Below, piece after piece: positions 35,675-44,864 of a stretch of DNA of 64,000 bases. Numbering within the stretch: the first letter of the stretch is position 1; the number at the start of each line of letters is the position of its first letter. The notes beneath the pieces were generated by a model. That model saw nothing but the letters and a program-made list of their open reading frames with translations. It was not told the origin of the DNA and ran no database searches. The translations under genes and the position numbers were made by a program. Source of the stretch: Noviherbaspirillum cavernae (GTDB lineage Bacteria > Pseudomonadota > Gammaproteobacteria > Burkholderiales > Burkholderiaceae_D); contig NZ_QYUN01000002.1 in the NCBI RefSeq assembly GCF_003590875.1, positions 3,720,001 to 3,784,000 of the forward strand, read 5' to 3'.

Positions 35675-36147
35675 CTACAGCACGGTAGCACGGTAGGTTG
35701 GGCTGCAAAGCCCAACATTCTCGGTGGCCCTCGTCGCGTGACCGTGTTTTACGGGATTGAAGTACACATAGGCCACATGCTTTTCCAAGTCATCATCATC
35801 CCGAATCTGATGTTCCCAATAGCGATGCTGCCAAATGCCGCGTTCGCGCTTCATCCTCCGGCTCGGCCGTATTGCTTCGGTTTTCGGCAGCGCTCGTGAA
35901 AACGCCGCCTTGGTCAACGACCAGCGCAACGGGAAATCGGCATCGCCCTCCGGCATGCGCCAGATGGCGTGCAAATGATCCGGCAATACCACCATCGCGA
36001 CGATTTCGAAGGGATGGGTTGCCGGCTTTTTCGCACCGCATCGCGCAGCGCTTGAATGTAATCGGTGAGGAGGCTGCTTTTCCGATCCGCCAGATTGACG
36101 GTGAAAAAACAGGTGGCGCCAGGGATGTTCGATCTTCGATATCTCAT
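35675..36147 (-). pseudogene. REP-associated tyrosine transposase (RAYT), frameshifted
   Basis: MRYRRSNIPGATCFFTVNLA in the first frame and FEIVAMVVLPDHLHAIWRMP through IWQHRYWEHQIRDDDDLEKH and YVYFNPVKHGHA in the second. Together they make a nearly complete RAYT with the HxH (HLHAIW) nuclease motif and the catalytic tyrosine region. One base is gained or lost near 36020, in a run of five A. It is flanked by REP repeats (35689 and 36172-36228), the expected substrates. Confidence 0.85.
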
Positions 36148-36171
36148 GGGCGTGGCGTTATTGGACGAGGA

Positions 36172-36228
36172 TGTTGGGCTTTGCAGCCCACCCTACCAGG
36201 CCGGGTGCCCACGCTACCCGGCTTTCAT
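36172..36228. repeat. REP unit pair beside the RAYT pseudogene
   Basis: TTGGGCTTTGCAGCCCACCC followed by TACCAGGCCGGGTGCCCACG. A related unit (GTAGGTTGGGCTGCAAAGCC) lies at 35694, so the RAYT gene is bracketed by repeats. Confidence 0.7.
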
Positions 36229-36606
36229 TTATTTAGCGAACCAAAATCGTATAAGCGCAAAAGACAAAGCAAACAGATAGCCATATGTAAAGCGGTCAAT
36301 GCGAAGCACTTCTTCGCCACGCTTACTGCGCCACCATCCCAAAACGCACATAAGCACCCCAACTACGACTGGCGTAACAACCAAATTAACTGTTTTCCAG
36401 GCACCTTCCACCAAATAAGAAGGAAACAAAAAGAGACTTATACCACCAGCAATCATTCCAAAAATGGTATATCCGAACGCTGCGATCCACGGGTTAGGCG
36501 GCCTGCGAAACGGTTCAGCCAACGAGTGAAAGCCCAGTTCTACCAAAACCTCCACCGCAATCTGGAGTAACAACTCACCAACTACCTCGAAAACGAACTC
36601 AATCAT
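36229..36606 (-). CDS. Small inner membrane protein, unknown function
   Basis: 125 residues. Three hydrophobic helices are visible: an N-terminal FVFEVVGELLLQIAVEVLVE, then AAFGYTIFGMIAGGISLFLF and VNLVVTPVVVGVLMCVLGWW, plus a shorter C-terminal one. I do not recognise a family. It lies between REP units in the AT-richer island. Confidence 0.62.
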   Translation of the reverse strand: MIEFVFEVVGELLLQIAVEVLVELGFHSLAEPFRRPPNPWIAAFGYTIFGMIAGGISLFLFPSYLVEGAWKTVNLVVTPVVVGVLMCVLGWWRSKRGEEVLRIDRFTYGYLFALSFALIRFWFAK

Positions 36607-36668
36607 GCTGATGGTTACATAAAGCCAACGTTAGACATCGTTCGCGCCCTCTCGCAGATTCCTACAGA

Positions 36669-36707
36669 AGAACCGCGTGGGCACGATGTGCCCGCCCTAC
36701 CCGACTT
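36669..36707. repeat. REP unit
   Basis: AACCGCGTGGGCACGATGTG followed by CCCGCCCTACCCGAC, between two minus-strand genes; the same class as 28941 and 34309. Confidence 0.65.
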
Positions 36708-36715
36708 GCTAGTGC

Positions 36716-37252
36716 TCATTGTTCGCGCTCCACGCGGGCAAAGATATGACCACCATCCGACGCCTTTTGGCCAAAGAACTGCAGCATCTCAAAGTCGGAG
36801 TACAGAACAGCGCACGCGCGCATGAAGGCAACTCGCGGGTTTGAATGCTCTTCATGTGCGACGCACTTAAGCGCTAAGCACTTGTCCTTGATGTGTGCGG
36901 TTGTGAATGCGATTTTGGTGTGCTGGGTTTTGTGTGCTACCTGGTGAGCAAACTCGTTCCTGATGTCGCGAATGATGTGGAGATCTGAGCGGATAGTGTC
37001 GGTGACTAGGCCTAGAAGGCGGCTCAGGTCGATTTTGGACGATAGATTTGCCAAAGGTCCGCTTCCAGCAAAGAGTCTCTTCCATGAGTTGGGCTCATGG
37101 TGAAGAAAGAACTCTAGTGCTGCTGTGATTGACTCTTCAACCCACGCCATCGCTACTATGGCCGCGCCCCGGTCCGACTGCTCTTGAATCTCTTCAAGGA
37201 GCGTCGTCATGCGCTGTAAGCCTTCGGCTGAGTAAGGATCAATCTTCTTCAT
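36716..37252 (-). CDS. MltR-like protein with HEPN-type motif
   Basis: 178 residues, all helical. AAIVAMAWVEESITAALEFFL and SKIDLSRLLGLVTDTIRSDLH match the mannitol-repressor (MtlR/MltR) family seen also as small orphan genes. The motif RDIRNEFAH contains R-N-x3-H, the RX4-6H signature of HEPN domains, which often act in toxin or defence systems. No mtl genes are nearby, so mannitol control is unlikely here. An orphan HEPN role is possible but not shown. Confidence 0.7.
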   Translation of the reverse strand: MKKIDPYSAEGLQRMTTLLEEIQEQSDRGAAIVAMAWVEESITAALEFFLHHEPNSWKRLFAGSGPLANLSSKIDLSRLLGLVTDTIRSDLHIIRDIRNEFAHQVAHKTQHTKIAFTTAHIKDKCLALKCVAHEEHSNPRVAFMRACAVLYSDFEMLQFFGQKASDGGHIFARVEREQ

Positions 37253-37427
37253 GTGGATGCGTCTAACTTGATTTACACAGCAAGGCCTGTCCTTATAACT
37301 CGGCGCCTGCTGTATAACGTGACGCCGAAGGAATGGTCGGGAGCCGCGCCAATTCTCGCTTGCGCGGCGACATATGCAATTTCATGCAGTATTAATTAAA
37401 CCGCAAAAAGCGGCAAGCACTCGGCAC

Positions 37428-39476
37428 CTACGCCACCTTCGCCTTCCCCAACAACGCCTTCAAATTCGCCAGCCGATCCTGCGGCGTGAGCACTTCCTCT
37501 TCCTTCGGCACCGCGTCACCCTCATCCAGCTTCATCTCCTTGATGAAGCGCGAGACGTCGCAGTTCACGCTCTCTCTTGCACGTTTGCGCTTCTTGCACC
37601 ACGTGATGTGCAGGCTGCGTTGCGCGCGCGTGATGCCGACGTACATGAGGCGACGTTCTTCCTCGATGCGGGCGGCAAGCGTTTCGATCGGCGCATCGGG
37701 GTCGCCCTTGTGCGGCAGGATTCCTTCTTCGACGCCGACCAGGAAGACGTGCGGGAACTCCAGTCCCTTCGAGGCGTGCAAGGTGGACATGCGCACGGCG
37801 TCGGGTTCTTCGTCGCGGCCTTCCAACATGCTCATCAACGCGACCATTTGCGTCAGTTCGAGCAGGCTCTTTTCTTCGTCGGTGCCGTCGCGGCCGCCCT
37901 TGCCCTTGTCCTTCAGCCAGGTGGTGAAGTCGATCACGTTCTGCCATTTGTTTTGCGCCTGGCGGTCGTCGAAGGCGTCGTACAGATAGGCTTCGTAGTT
38001 GATCTCTTTCATCATCTCGTCGAGCAGCTCGGCGGCGTTTTCGCCTTTCTTGCTGGCGCGTGCTTCGAGGCCGTTGATGAAGCGGCAGAACTCGCGCAGC
38101 GGGGTCAATTGCCGGTCGGCGAGTTTGGATTCGATGCCGCCCTTGAAGACGGCTTCGAACAATGAGCATTGCCATTGGCCGGCGAAGGCGCCGAGCGCCT
38201 CCAGCGTCGATTGGCCGACGCCGCGCTTCGGCGTGGTGACGGCGCGGATGAAGGCGGGGTCATCGTCGCCGTTGGCGATCAGGCGCAGGTAGCTGATGAT
38301 GTCCTTGATCTCGGCGCGGTCGAAGAAGCTCTGGCCGCCGGAGATGGTGTAGGGGATGCGTTCCTTGCGCAGCGCCTGTTCGATCACGCGCGCCTGATGG
38401 TTGCCGCGATAGAGCACGGCGTAGTCGGAGAATTTTGCGCGACGCTCGAACTTGTGCGCGGAGATCATGATCGCGACCTGCTCGGCTTCCTGCTCGTCGT
38501 CCTGCATCGCGAGGACCTTGACCGGGTCGCCGAGGCCGTGTTCGGACCAGAGCTGCTTCTCGAACAGCTTGGGGTTGTTGGCGATCACCGAGTTCGCGGC
38601 TTGCAGGATGCGCGTGGACGAGCGGTAGTTCTGTTCGAGCTTGATCACCTTGAGGTCGGAGAAATCGACCTGCAACTGCTTGAGGTTTTCGATGGTCGCG
38701 CCGCGCCATGCGTAGATCGCCTGGTCGTCGTCGCCCACCGCGGTGAACATCGGCTTCTTGCCGAGGCCGGTAACGAGCAGCTTCACCAGTTCGTACTGGC
38801 AGGTGTTGGTGTCCTGGTATTCATCGACCAGCAGGTAGCGCAGCTTGCGCTGCCACTTGTCGCGCACGGCTTCGTTGTTGCGGAACAGTTCGACCGGCAG
38901 GCGGATCAGGTCGTCGAAGTCGACGGCCTGGTACGCGGCGAGCGTGGCGACGTAGTTGCGGTAGATGCGCGCGGCCTGCGCCTCGTCTTCGGTGACGGCC
39001 TGCTTCAGCGCGGTGTCGGGATCGACGAGGCCGTTCTTCCACAGCGACATCGCGTTCTGGATGCGGCGGATCAATTGCTTGTCGGTGGTGATGGCGAGGT
39101 CCTGCACGATGGAGAAGCAGTCGTCGCTGTCCATGATGGAGAAGCGGTCCTTCAGGCCGAGTTCCTTCGCTTCGCGCCGCAGGATCTGCACGCCGAGCGA
39201 GTGGAAGGTACAGACCGTGAGGTTCTTCGCTTCCTTCGGCTGCTTCAGGAGCTTGGCGATGCGCTCCTGCATTTCCAGCGCGGCCTTGTTGGTGAAGGTG
39301 ACGGCGGCGATGTTCTTCGCGTCATAGCCGCAATCCTCGATCAGGTGCGCGATCTTTTGCGTGATGACGCGCGTCTTGCCGGAGCCCGCGCCGGCCAGCA
39401 CCAGACAGGGGCCGTCCATGTACTTGACGGCTTCGCGTTGCGGGACATTCATGCCGGAGGGGGCGGGATGGGACAT
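37428..39476 (-). CDS. rep: ATP-dependent DNA helicase Rep (UvrD family)
   Basis: 682 residues. Walker A is AGAGSGKTRVI, with VTFTNKAALEMQERI, Walker B in LLVDEYQDTN, GDDDQAIYAWRGA, LEQNYRSS, and the C-terminal STLHASKGLEFPHVFL and VGITRAQRSLHITW. The length agrees with Rep (about 673). It unwinds DNA ahead of stalled forks. ATG 39476 was chosen; ATG 39455 (MNVPQREAV) is equally plausible as the family core starts there. Confidence 0.95.
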   Translation of the reverse strand: MSHPAPSGMNVPQREAVKYMDGPCLVLAGAGSGKTRVITQKIAHLIEDCGYDAKNIAAVTFTNKAALEMQERIAKLLKQPKEAKNLTVCTFHSLGVQILRREAKELGLKDRFSIMDSDDCFSIVQDLAITTDKQLIRRIQNAMSLWKNGLVDPDTALKQAVTEDEAQAARIYRNYVATLAAYQAVDFDDLIRLPVELFRNNEAVRDKWQRKLRYLLVDEYQDTNTCQYELVKLLVTGLGKKPMFTAVGDDDQAIYAWRGATIENLKQLQVDFSDLKVIKLEQNYRSSTRILQAANSVIANNPKLFEKQLWSEHGLGDPVKVLAMQDDEQEAEQVAIMISAHKFERRAKFSDYAVLYRGNHQARVIEQALRKERIPYTISGGQSFFDRAEIKDIISYLRLIANGDDDPAFIRAVTTPKRGVGQSTLEALGAFAGQWQCSLFEAVFKGGIESKLADRQLTPLREFCRFINGLEARASKKGENAAELLDEMMKEINYEAYLYDAFDDRQAQNKWQNVIDFTTWLKDKGKGGRDGTDEEKSLLELTQMVALMSMLEGRDEEPDAVRMSTLHASKGLEFPHVFLVGVEEGILPHKGDPDAPIETLAARIEEERRLMYVGITRAQRSLHITWCKKRKRARESVNCDVSRFIKEMKLDEGDAVPKEEEVLTPQDRLANLKALLGKAKVA

Positions 39477-39665
39477 GGGAAAAACCGGAGGGACAAAGCG
39501 GGCCATTGTAGCAGTGCAAGGCTTGCGAAATTGCAGTGTTGCAAGCTTTGCCACGGCGCTTTCGGGAGGCGATTTTGGGCGATGTCTTGCGTCAAGCCTA
39601 TTGCGTAAAGTCCATGATGCCGGATTGACATTGCCCTACCATCAAGCTCATCACTCGGGAATGAC

Positions 39666-40646
39666 ATGAGACTTGCGCGCACTCGGATGGCATGGGGCAT
39701 TTCGGCTTCGCTTGCAGCCGTGCTGATGGCATGCGCAGAAAAATCGAGCGACTATTTTCCCGGCTATGCCGAAGCGGAATACGTGCGGCTGGCGTCGCCG
39801 ATTGCCGGTGCGCTGGTGAAGCTTCATGTGCAGCGCGGCGACCGGGTGGAGGCGGATGCGCCTGCCTTCGTGCTGGAACAGGACAGCGAGCGTGCGGTGC
39901 GCGAGGCGGCGGCGGCGCGTGCGCGCACGGCGCGGGCGCAGCTCGACAATCTGCTGAAGGGAAGACGGCCCGATGAACTCGCCGTGATCCGGCAGCAGCT
40001 GGCGCAGGCGGAAGCGGCCCTGCAACTGTCTTCGGCCACGCTGGCGCGGCAAAGACAGCTGGTGGCGGACAAGTTCGTCTCGCCGTCGACGCTTGATGAG
40101 GCGCGTTCCGCAGAGGTGCGCGATCAGGCCCGCGTGCAGGAGTCGCGCGCGCAATTGCGTGTGGCGCGGCTCGGCGCGCGCAGCGACGAGATCGATGCCG
40201 CGCAGCAGGAACTCAAGGCCGCCGAGGCGCAGCTCGCGCAGGCGGAATGGCAGGTGGCGCAGAAGACGCAGCGCATGCCGGCGGCGGGCGTGGTCAACGA
40301 TGTGCTGTACCGCGAGGGCGAGTACGTGCAGGCGGGCAGCCCGATCATCAGCCTGCTGCCGCCGCAGAACATCAAGGCGCGCTTCTTCGTGCCGGAAACG
40401 GCGGTCGGGGCATTGCGCATCGGGCAGGAGGTGCAGCTGCAATGCGACGGCTGCGATGCGCCCATCCCTGCCAGGATCAGCTTCGTGTCGAACGCGCCGG
40501 AGTACACCTCACCGCTGATCTACAGCACCGAGAATCGCGCCGCGCTGGTCTTCATGGTCGAGGCGCGCCCCGCTGTCGACGATGCGCGGCGGCTGCATCC
40601 GGGGCAGCCGGTGGAGGCGCGGCTGGCGGCGCAGGGGACACGCTGA
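39666..40646 (+). CDS. HlyD-family periplasmic adaptor lipoprotein (YbhG-like)
   Basis: 326 residues. A signal with lipobox LMAC is followed by a barrel-sandwich/lipoyl half (RLASPIAGALVKLHVQRGDR), a long coiled-coil hairpin (residues ~65-190) and the second half with AAGVVNDVLYREGEYVQAGS. It should bridge an inner-membrane ABC exporter to the outer membrane. The stop overlaps the next start (TGATG), so it is cotranslated with the ATPase gene. Confidence 0.9.
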   Translation: MRLARTRMAWGISASLAAVLMACAEKSSDYFPGYAEAEYVRLASPIAGALVKLHVQRGDRVEADAPAFVLEQDSERAVREAAAARARTARAQLDNLLKGRRPDELAVIRQQLAQAEAALQLSSATLARQRQLVADKFVSPSTLDEARSAEVRDQARVQESRAQLRVARLGARSDEIDAAQQELKAAEAQLAQAEWQVAQKTQRMPAAGVVNDVLYREGEYVQAGSPIISLLPPQNIKARFFVPETAVGALRIGQEVQLQCDGCDAPIPARISFVSNAPEYTSPLIYSTENRAALVFMVEARPAVDDARRLHPGQPVEARLAAQGTR

Positions 40647-41569
40647 TGGAGGCGATCATCGACGTGCGCGGGCTGACCAAGCGCTACGGCGAGCGCACCG
40701 TGGTCGATCATGTGGACATGCGCGCCGAGCGCGGCCGCATCTACGGCTTCCTCGGTCCCAACGGCAGCGGCAAGACGACCACCATCCGCATGCTGTGCGG
40801 CCTGCTCACGCCGGACGACGGCAGCGGCACCTGTCTCGGCTACGACATCCGCACCGAGTCGCGCGAGATCAAGCGTCGCGCCGGCTACATGACGCAGCGC
40901 TTCGGCCTGTACGAGGACCTGAGCATCGAGGAAAACCTGTCCTTCATCGCCCGCGTGTACGAAGTGCCGCAGCGCGAACGGAAGGTGCGGGCCACGCTGG
41001 AGCAGCTCGGCCTCGACAAGCGCCGCACGCAGCTGGCCGGCGCGCTGTCGGGCGGCTGGAAGCAGCGGCTGGCGCTGGCCGCCTGCCTCCTGCACGATCC
41101 GCAGCTGCTGCTGCTCGATGAGCCGACCGCAGGCGTCGATCCGAAGGCGCGGCGCGAGTTCTGGGATCGCCTGCACGAGCTGGCCGCAGCGGGATTGACG
41201 GTGCTGGTTTCCACGCATTACATGGACGAGGCCGAGCGCTGCCATCAGCTTGCCTACATCTCCTACGGCCGTTTGCTGGCGCAGGGCACGGCGGAGGAGC
41301 TGATCGCGCATGCGGGGCTGGTGACGTGTGAATTGAGCGGGTCGGGACTGGACGCGGCGGCAAAGGCGCTGCGGGCGAATCCCGCGCTCAATGTCGCCGC
41401 CTTCGGGGCGACGCTGCACGTGAACGCGAAGTCCGAAGGCGAACTCGATGCCGCGCTTGCGCCGTACCGCAAGGCAGGTACGGGCGGCATGCGCATCGTG
41501 GCGGTCGATACCAGTCTCGAGGATGTGTTCATCGCCTTGATGCAGGCATCGGAGGACAGGCAGGGATAG
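40646..41569 (+). CDS. ABC transporter ATP-binding protein (ABC-2 exporter)
   Basis: 307 residues. Walker A GPNGSGKTTT, Q-loop MTQRFGLYEDLS, ABC signature LSGGWKQRLALA (the second position of the usual LSGGQ is kept, the last is W), Walker B LLLLDEPTAGVD and the switch His in STHYMDEAERC. The C-terminal ~90 residues form a small regulatory domain. It energises the permease at 41717 and works with the HlyD adaptor; the layout is that of YbhF. Confidence 0.95.
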   Translation: MEAIIDVRGLTKRYGERTVVDHVDMRAERGRIYGFLGPNGSGKTTTIRMLCGLLTPDDGSGTCLGYDIRTESREIKRRAGYMTQRFGLYEDLSIEENLSFIARVYEVPQRERKVRATLEQLGLDKRRTQLAGALSGGWKQRLALAACLLHDPQLLLLDEPTAGVDPKARREFWDRLHELAAAGLTVLVSTHYMDEAERCHQLAYISYGRLLAQGTAEELIAHAGLVTCELSGSGLDAAAKALRANPALNVAAFGATLHVNAKSEGELDAALAPYRKAGTGGMRIVAVDTSLEDVFIALMQASEDRQG

Positions 41570-41592
41570 GGTTTTCGAACCGCCGAAGGTCT

Positions 41593-41672
41593 GTCATTCC
41601 GAACGCATGTGAGGAATCTCCATCGCCTGCGCTGCATTGACATTCGAGATTCCTCACTGCGTTCGGAATGAC
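41593..41672. repeat. Inverted repeat with GTCATTCCGAACGC arms
   Basis: The left arm 41593-41620 and right arm 41646-41672 are inverted copies of a ~28-base unit around GTCATTCCGAACGC and GAGGAATCTC. An exact copy of the left arm is at 44865-44892. It lies between the ATPase and permease genes of one transporter, so it can form a hairpin within that transcript. Confidence 0.8.
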
Positions 41673-41716
41673 GGACCGTCGGAATATCGACTTGATTGAA
41701 ACGGACTGAAGTCACC

Positions 41717-42841
41717 ATGAACTGGTCGCGCTTCCTCGCCATCCTCATCAAGGAATTCCGCCAGCTGCGGCGCGACCGCCTCACGTTCGCGATGATGGTG
41801 GGCGTGCCGATCCTGCAGCTGGTGCTGTTCGGCTTTGCCATCAATACCGATCCGAAGCGCCTGCCGACGGCGGTGGTGGAAGCGGACCAGAGCGAGTTAT
41901 CGCGCAGCCTGATCGCCGGGCTGGAGAACTCGGCCTACTTTCGCATCACGCAGCGGCCGCGCAGCGAGGCGGAGGGCAATCGCCTGCTGGCCGAAGGCGA
42001 GGTGCAATTCCTGCTGGTGATTCCGCCCTCGTTTTCGCGCCAGCTGCTGCGCGGCGAGCGCCCTGCCGTGCTGCTGGCCGCCGATGCGACCGACCCCGCC
42101 GCCTCCGGCAACGCGCTGGCGGCGCTGAACGCGATCAGCCTGCAGGTGCTGGCGCGCGACCTGCAGGGGCCGCTGCGCGCGCTGCAGCCGGGCGCAACGC
42201 CGTTCGAAATCCGCGTGCAGCGCCGCTACAACCCGGAAGGCATTTCGCGCTACAACATCGTGCCCGGCCTGATCGGCGTGATCCTAACGATGACGATGGT
42301 GATGATGACTTCGCTGGCGATGACGCGCGAGCGGGAGCGCGGCACCATGGAAAACCTGCTGGCGACGCCGGTGCGGCCGCTGGAAGTCATGGTCGGCAAG
42401 ATCGTGCCCTACATCCTGATCGGCTACGTGCAGGTCACGGTGGTCCTGCTGGCGGCCTGGCTGCTGTTCAATGTGCCGATGGTCGGCAGCCTGGTCCTGC
42501 TGCTGGCGGCGCTGGCGCTCTTCATGGCGGCCAACCTCACCGTCGGCTTCACCTTTTCCACCATCGCGAAGAATCAGCTGCAGGCGATGCAGCTGACCTT
42601 CTTCTTTTTTCTGCCGTCGATATTGCTGTCGGGCTTCATGTTCCCGTTTCGCGGCATGCCGGACTGGGCGCAGGCGATTGGCGAAGTCCTGCCGCTGACG
42701 CATTTTTTGCGCATCGTGCGCGGCATCATGCTGAAGGGGAACGGCGCGGCGGAGATCGTGCCGGAACTATGGCCGCTGGCGCTGTTCATGCTCGTGATGG
42801 GCGGCGTGGCGCTGAAGCGTTACCGGCAGACGCTGGATTGA
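41717..42841 (+). CDS. ABC-2 type permease (YbhR/YhhJ-like)
   Basis: 374 residues. An N-terminal helix (AMMVGVPILQLVLFGFAI), a large periplasmic loop, then five membrane helices including MTMVMMTSLAMTRERERGTMENLLATP and LQAMQLTFFFFLPSILLSGFMFP. MENLLATPVRPLEVMVGKI is the family motif. With the ATPase and HlyD adaptor it forms a drug or lipid exporter. Enterobacterial versions use two permeases (YbhS and YbhR); here only one is present, which would act as a homodimer. Confidence 0.93.
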   Translation: MNWSRFLAILIKEFRQLRRDRLTFAMMVGVPILQLVLFGFAINTDPKRLPTAVVEADQSELSRSLIAGLENSAYFRITQRPRSEAEGNRLLAEGEVQFLLVIPPSFSRQLLRGERPAVLLAADATDPAASGNALAALNAISLQVLARDLQGPLRALQPGATPFEIRVQRRYNPEGISRYNIVPGLIGVILTMTMVMMTSLAMTRERERGTMENLLATPVRPLEVMVGKIVPYILIGYVQVTVVLLAAWLLFNVPMVGSLVLLLAALALFMAANLTVGFTFSTIAKNQLQAMQLTFFFFLPSILLSGFMFPFRGMPDWAQAIGEVLPLTHFLRIVRGIMLKGNGAAEIVPELWPLALFMLVMGGVALKRYRQTLD

Positions 42842-43156
42842 GCGCACCAAGGTTTTCATTCCGGCTTTCCATCCTTGCAACAGACGGCCGATCACGCTAC
42901 GCATCGGCGCCTGCATGAAGATGCGCGCGCGGCCGTGCCCGACGCCTTCTGCCAGCACCAGCCTGTCGTGCGGAATGACAAACACATCACCGGGATGCAG
43001 GAAGATATCGTCGAGTCCGCCATATGCAGTGATCCACAGCACACCCTCCACGCATTCCATGCGACGGCCCCTGGCATTTGTCAGACGCAGCGGATGATTT
43101 TCATGGAGTGCGCATTCGATCTGGTGGTCCGATATCGTGAGTATGGTAGGTTGCAT
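42767..43156 (-). CDS. DUF2917-family protein
   Basis: 129 residues. LRLTNARGRRMECVEGVLWIT and DDIFLHPGDVFVIPHDRLVLAEG match DUF2917, a small cupin-like family. Its last ~25 codons overlap the permease gene on the opposite strand by 75 bases, so the tail may be longer than usual for the family. It is divergent from the MocR-type regulator, a pairing common in Burkholderiales, so it may be a target of that regulator. Confidence 0.8.
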   Translation of the reverse strand: MQPTILTISDHQIECALHENHPLRLTNARGRRMECVEGVLWITAYGGLDDIFLHPGDVFVIPHDRLVLAEGVGHGRARIFMQAPMRSVIGRLLQGWKAGMKTLVRSIQRLPVTLQRHAAHHEHEQRQRP

Positions 43157-43332
43157 GGCGTTCCTCCGTCGTTGAACTCGTTGCAGACAGAGTACGCAGC
43201 GCCGGGACTTCGCAACAGGCGCAGCGAATCGAAATTGTTACCATGTCAGTTCATGCCGCCGCCAACTGTCATGGTCGAAAAAGCGCCCAACTGTATCTTG
43301 GTCGGAACTCGGCCGCAGCGCACAATCGCATC

Positions 43333-44769
43333 ATGTCCGCCCAACTCAAGCTGTACGAAAACCTGGCCGACGAGCTCGGCACGCTGATCGCCAGCAGGGT
43401 GTTCGCGCCCGGCGACCGCCTGCCCTCGATCCGCCACCTGTCGCAGCAGAAGCGGCTGTCGATCAGCACCGTGATGCAGGCGCTGCGCCTGCTGGAAGAC
43501 CGCGGCCTGATCGATGCGCGGCCGCAGGCGGGCTTCTATGTGCGGCACCGCGCGCGGCATCCGCATCCATTCGCCGCCAACGAAGCACAAAGTCTCGATG
43601 CGCCGACCTATGTCGGCATCAATAACCTGCTGATGCGCGTGCTGCGCGCCAACAAGTCACCCGATGTGCTCGATCTGGGACTGTCCTGCCCGCAGGCGGA
43701 GATGTTGCCGGTCAGGCGCCTGCAGCAAATCATGGGCGCGGTGGCCCGTCGCCGCCCCGACCTGCTGACGCAGGATGGCTGCTTCGACACCAACGAACCG
43801 AACTTCGTGCGCCAGGTGATCCGCCGCGCGGTGGACTGGGGCCGTCTCGATCCGCAGGAAATCATCGTCACCAATTCCTGCACCGAGGCGATGAGCCTCT
43901 CCCTGCGCGCAGTCGCCAGGCCGGGTGACACGATCGCGATCGAATCGCCGACCTACTTCGTGCTGCTGCAACTGATCGAGAGCCTGGGCATGAAGGCGCT
44001 GGAGATTCCGACCGATCCGAAAACCGGACCGTCGATCGATGCGCTGGAACTGGCGATGCGCGAGGGCCTGGTGCAGGCATGCCTGTTCGTCCCGAACGGC
44101 AACAACCCGATGGGCAGCGTCATGCCTGACGAGAACAAGAAGCGCCTCGCGGGCCTGCTGTCGCGTTACGACATCCCGCTGATCGAGGACGACGTCTATG
44201 GCGATCTCTGTTTCGCAGCGGAGCGGCCATGGCCGGTCAAGGCCTACGACAGCACCGGCAATGTGCTGCTGTGCTCGTCCTTCTCGAAGGTTGCCAGTTC
44301 ATCGGCGCGCGTGGGTTATGTCAGTGCGGGACGCTACACGCAGCAGCTCGCGCTGCTGAAGAACGTGTCCAGCGGCGGCACCAATCATTTCTTCCAGGCG
44401 GTGCTGGCCGAGTTCATCGGCAGCAGCGCCTACGATACCCAGGTGCGCAAGATGCGGCGCACGCTGACGCAGCAGATCGCGCGCATGTCGGATGCGGTGG
44501 CCGAACACTTTCCATCGGAATGCTCGGTGTCGGAACCGCAAGGCGGCTTCACGCTGTGGGTGCGGCTGCCGGAACGGGTGGATGCGCTCGCGCTGCATCA
44601 GGTCGCACTCGCGCAGCGCATCGGCTTCATGCCCGGTCCGCTGTTCTCGGCATCGGGACGATTCGCCAATTACATGCGCATCAATTGCGGCAGAACCTGG
44701 GATGCGAAGACGGAACTCGCGGTGCGGCAACTCGGCGCGCTGGTCCGTGCCCATGCGGAGCGAATCTGA
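43333..44769 (+). CDS. MocR-type GntR/aminotransferase transcriptional regulator
   Basis: 478 residues. The N-terminal winged helix (GDRLPSIRHLSQQKRLSIST and VMQALRLLEDRGLIDARPQ) is GntR-type. The rest is an aspartate aminotransferase-fold domain with NGNNPMGSVMP, EDDVYGDLCF and the PLP lysine in CSSFSKVASSSARVGY. Such regulators sense an amine or PLP compound and control a neighbouring gene, here probably the divergent DUF2917 gene. The ATG was chosen because the family begins at LYENLADEL. Confidence 0.92.
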   Translation: MSAQLKLYENLADELGTLIASRVFAPGDRLPSIRHLSQQKRLSISTVMQALRLLEDRGLIDARPQAGFYVRHRARHPHPFAANEAQSLDAPTYVGINNLLMRVLRANKSPDVLDLGLSCPQAEMLPVRRLQQIMGAVARRRPDLLTQDGCFDTNEPNFVRQVIRRAVDWGRLDPQEIIVTNSCTEAMSLSLRAVARPGDTIAIESPTYFVLLQLIESLGMKALEIPTDPKTGPSIDALELAMREGLVQACLFVPNGNNPMGSVMPDENKKRLAGLLSRYDIPLIEDDVYGDLCFAAERPWPVKAYDSTGNVLLCSSFSKVASSSARVGYVSAGRYTQQLALLKNVSSGGTNHFFQAVLAEFIGSSAYDTQVRKMRRTLTQQIARMSDAVAEHFPSECSVSEPQGGFTLWVRLPERVDALALHQVALAQRIGFMPGPLFSASGRFANYMRINCGRTWDAKTELAVRQLGALVRAHAERI

Positions 44770-44864
44770 CGCGGATCGTGCCCGAATGATGCGCGCTGTC
44801 CATGCACCTGTTCCTCGCCGCGATGCGGCTTTCATCGTCATGCAAGAACCGGCATGCATCCTCT

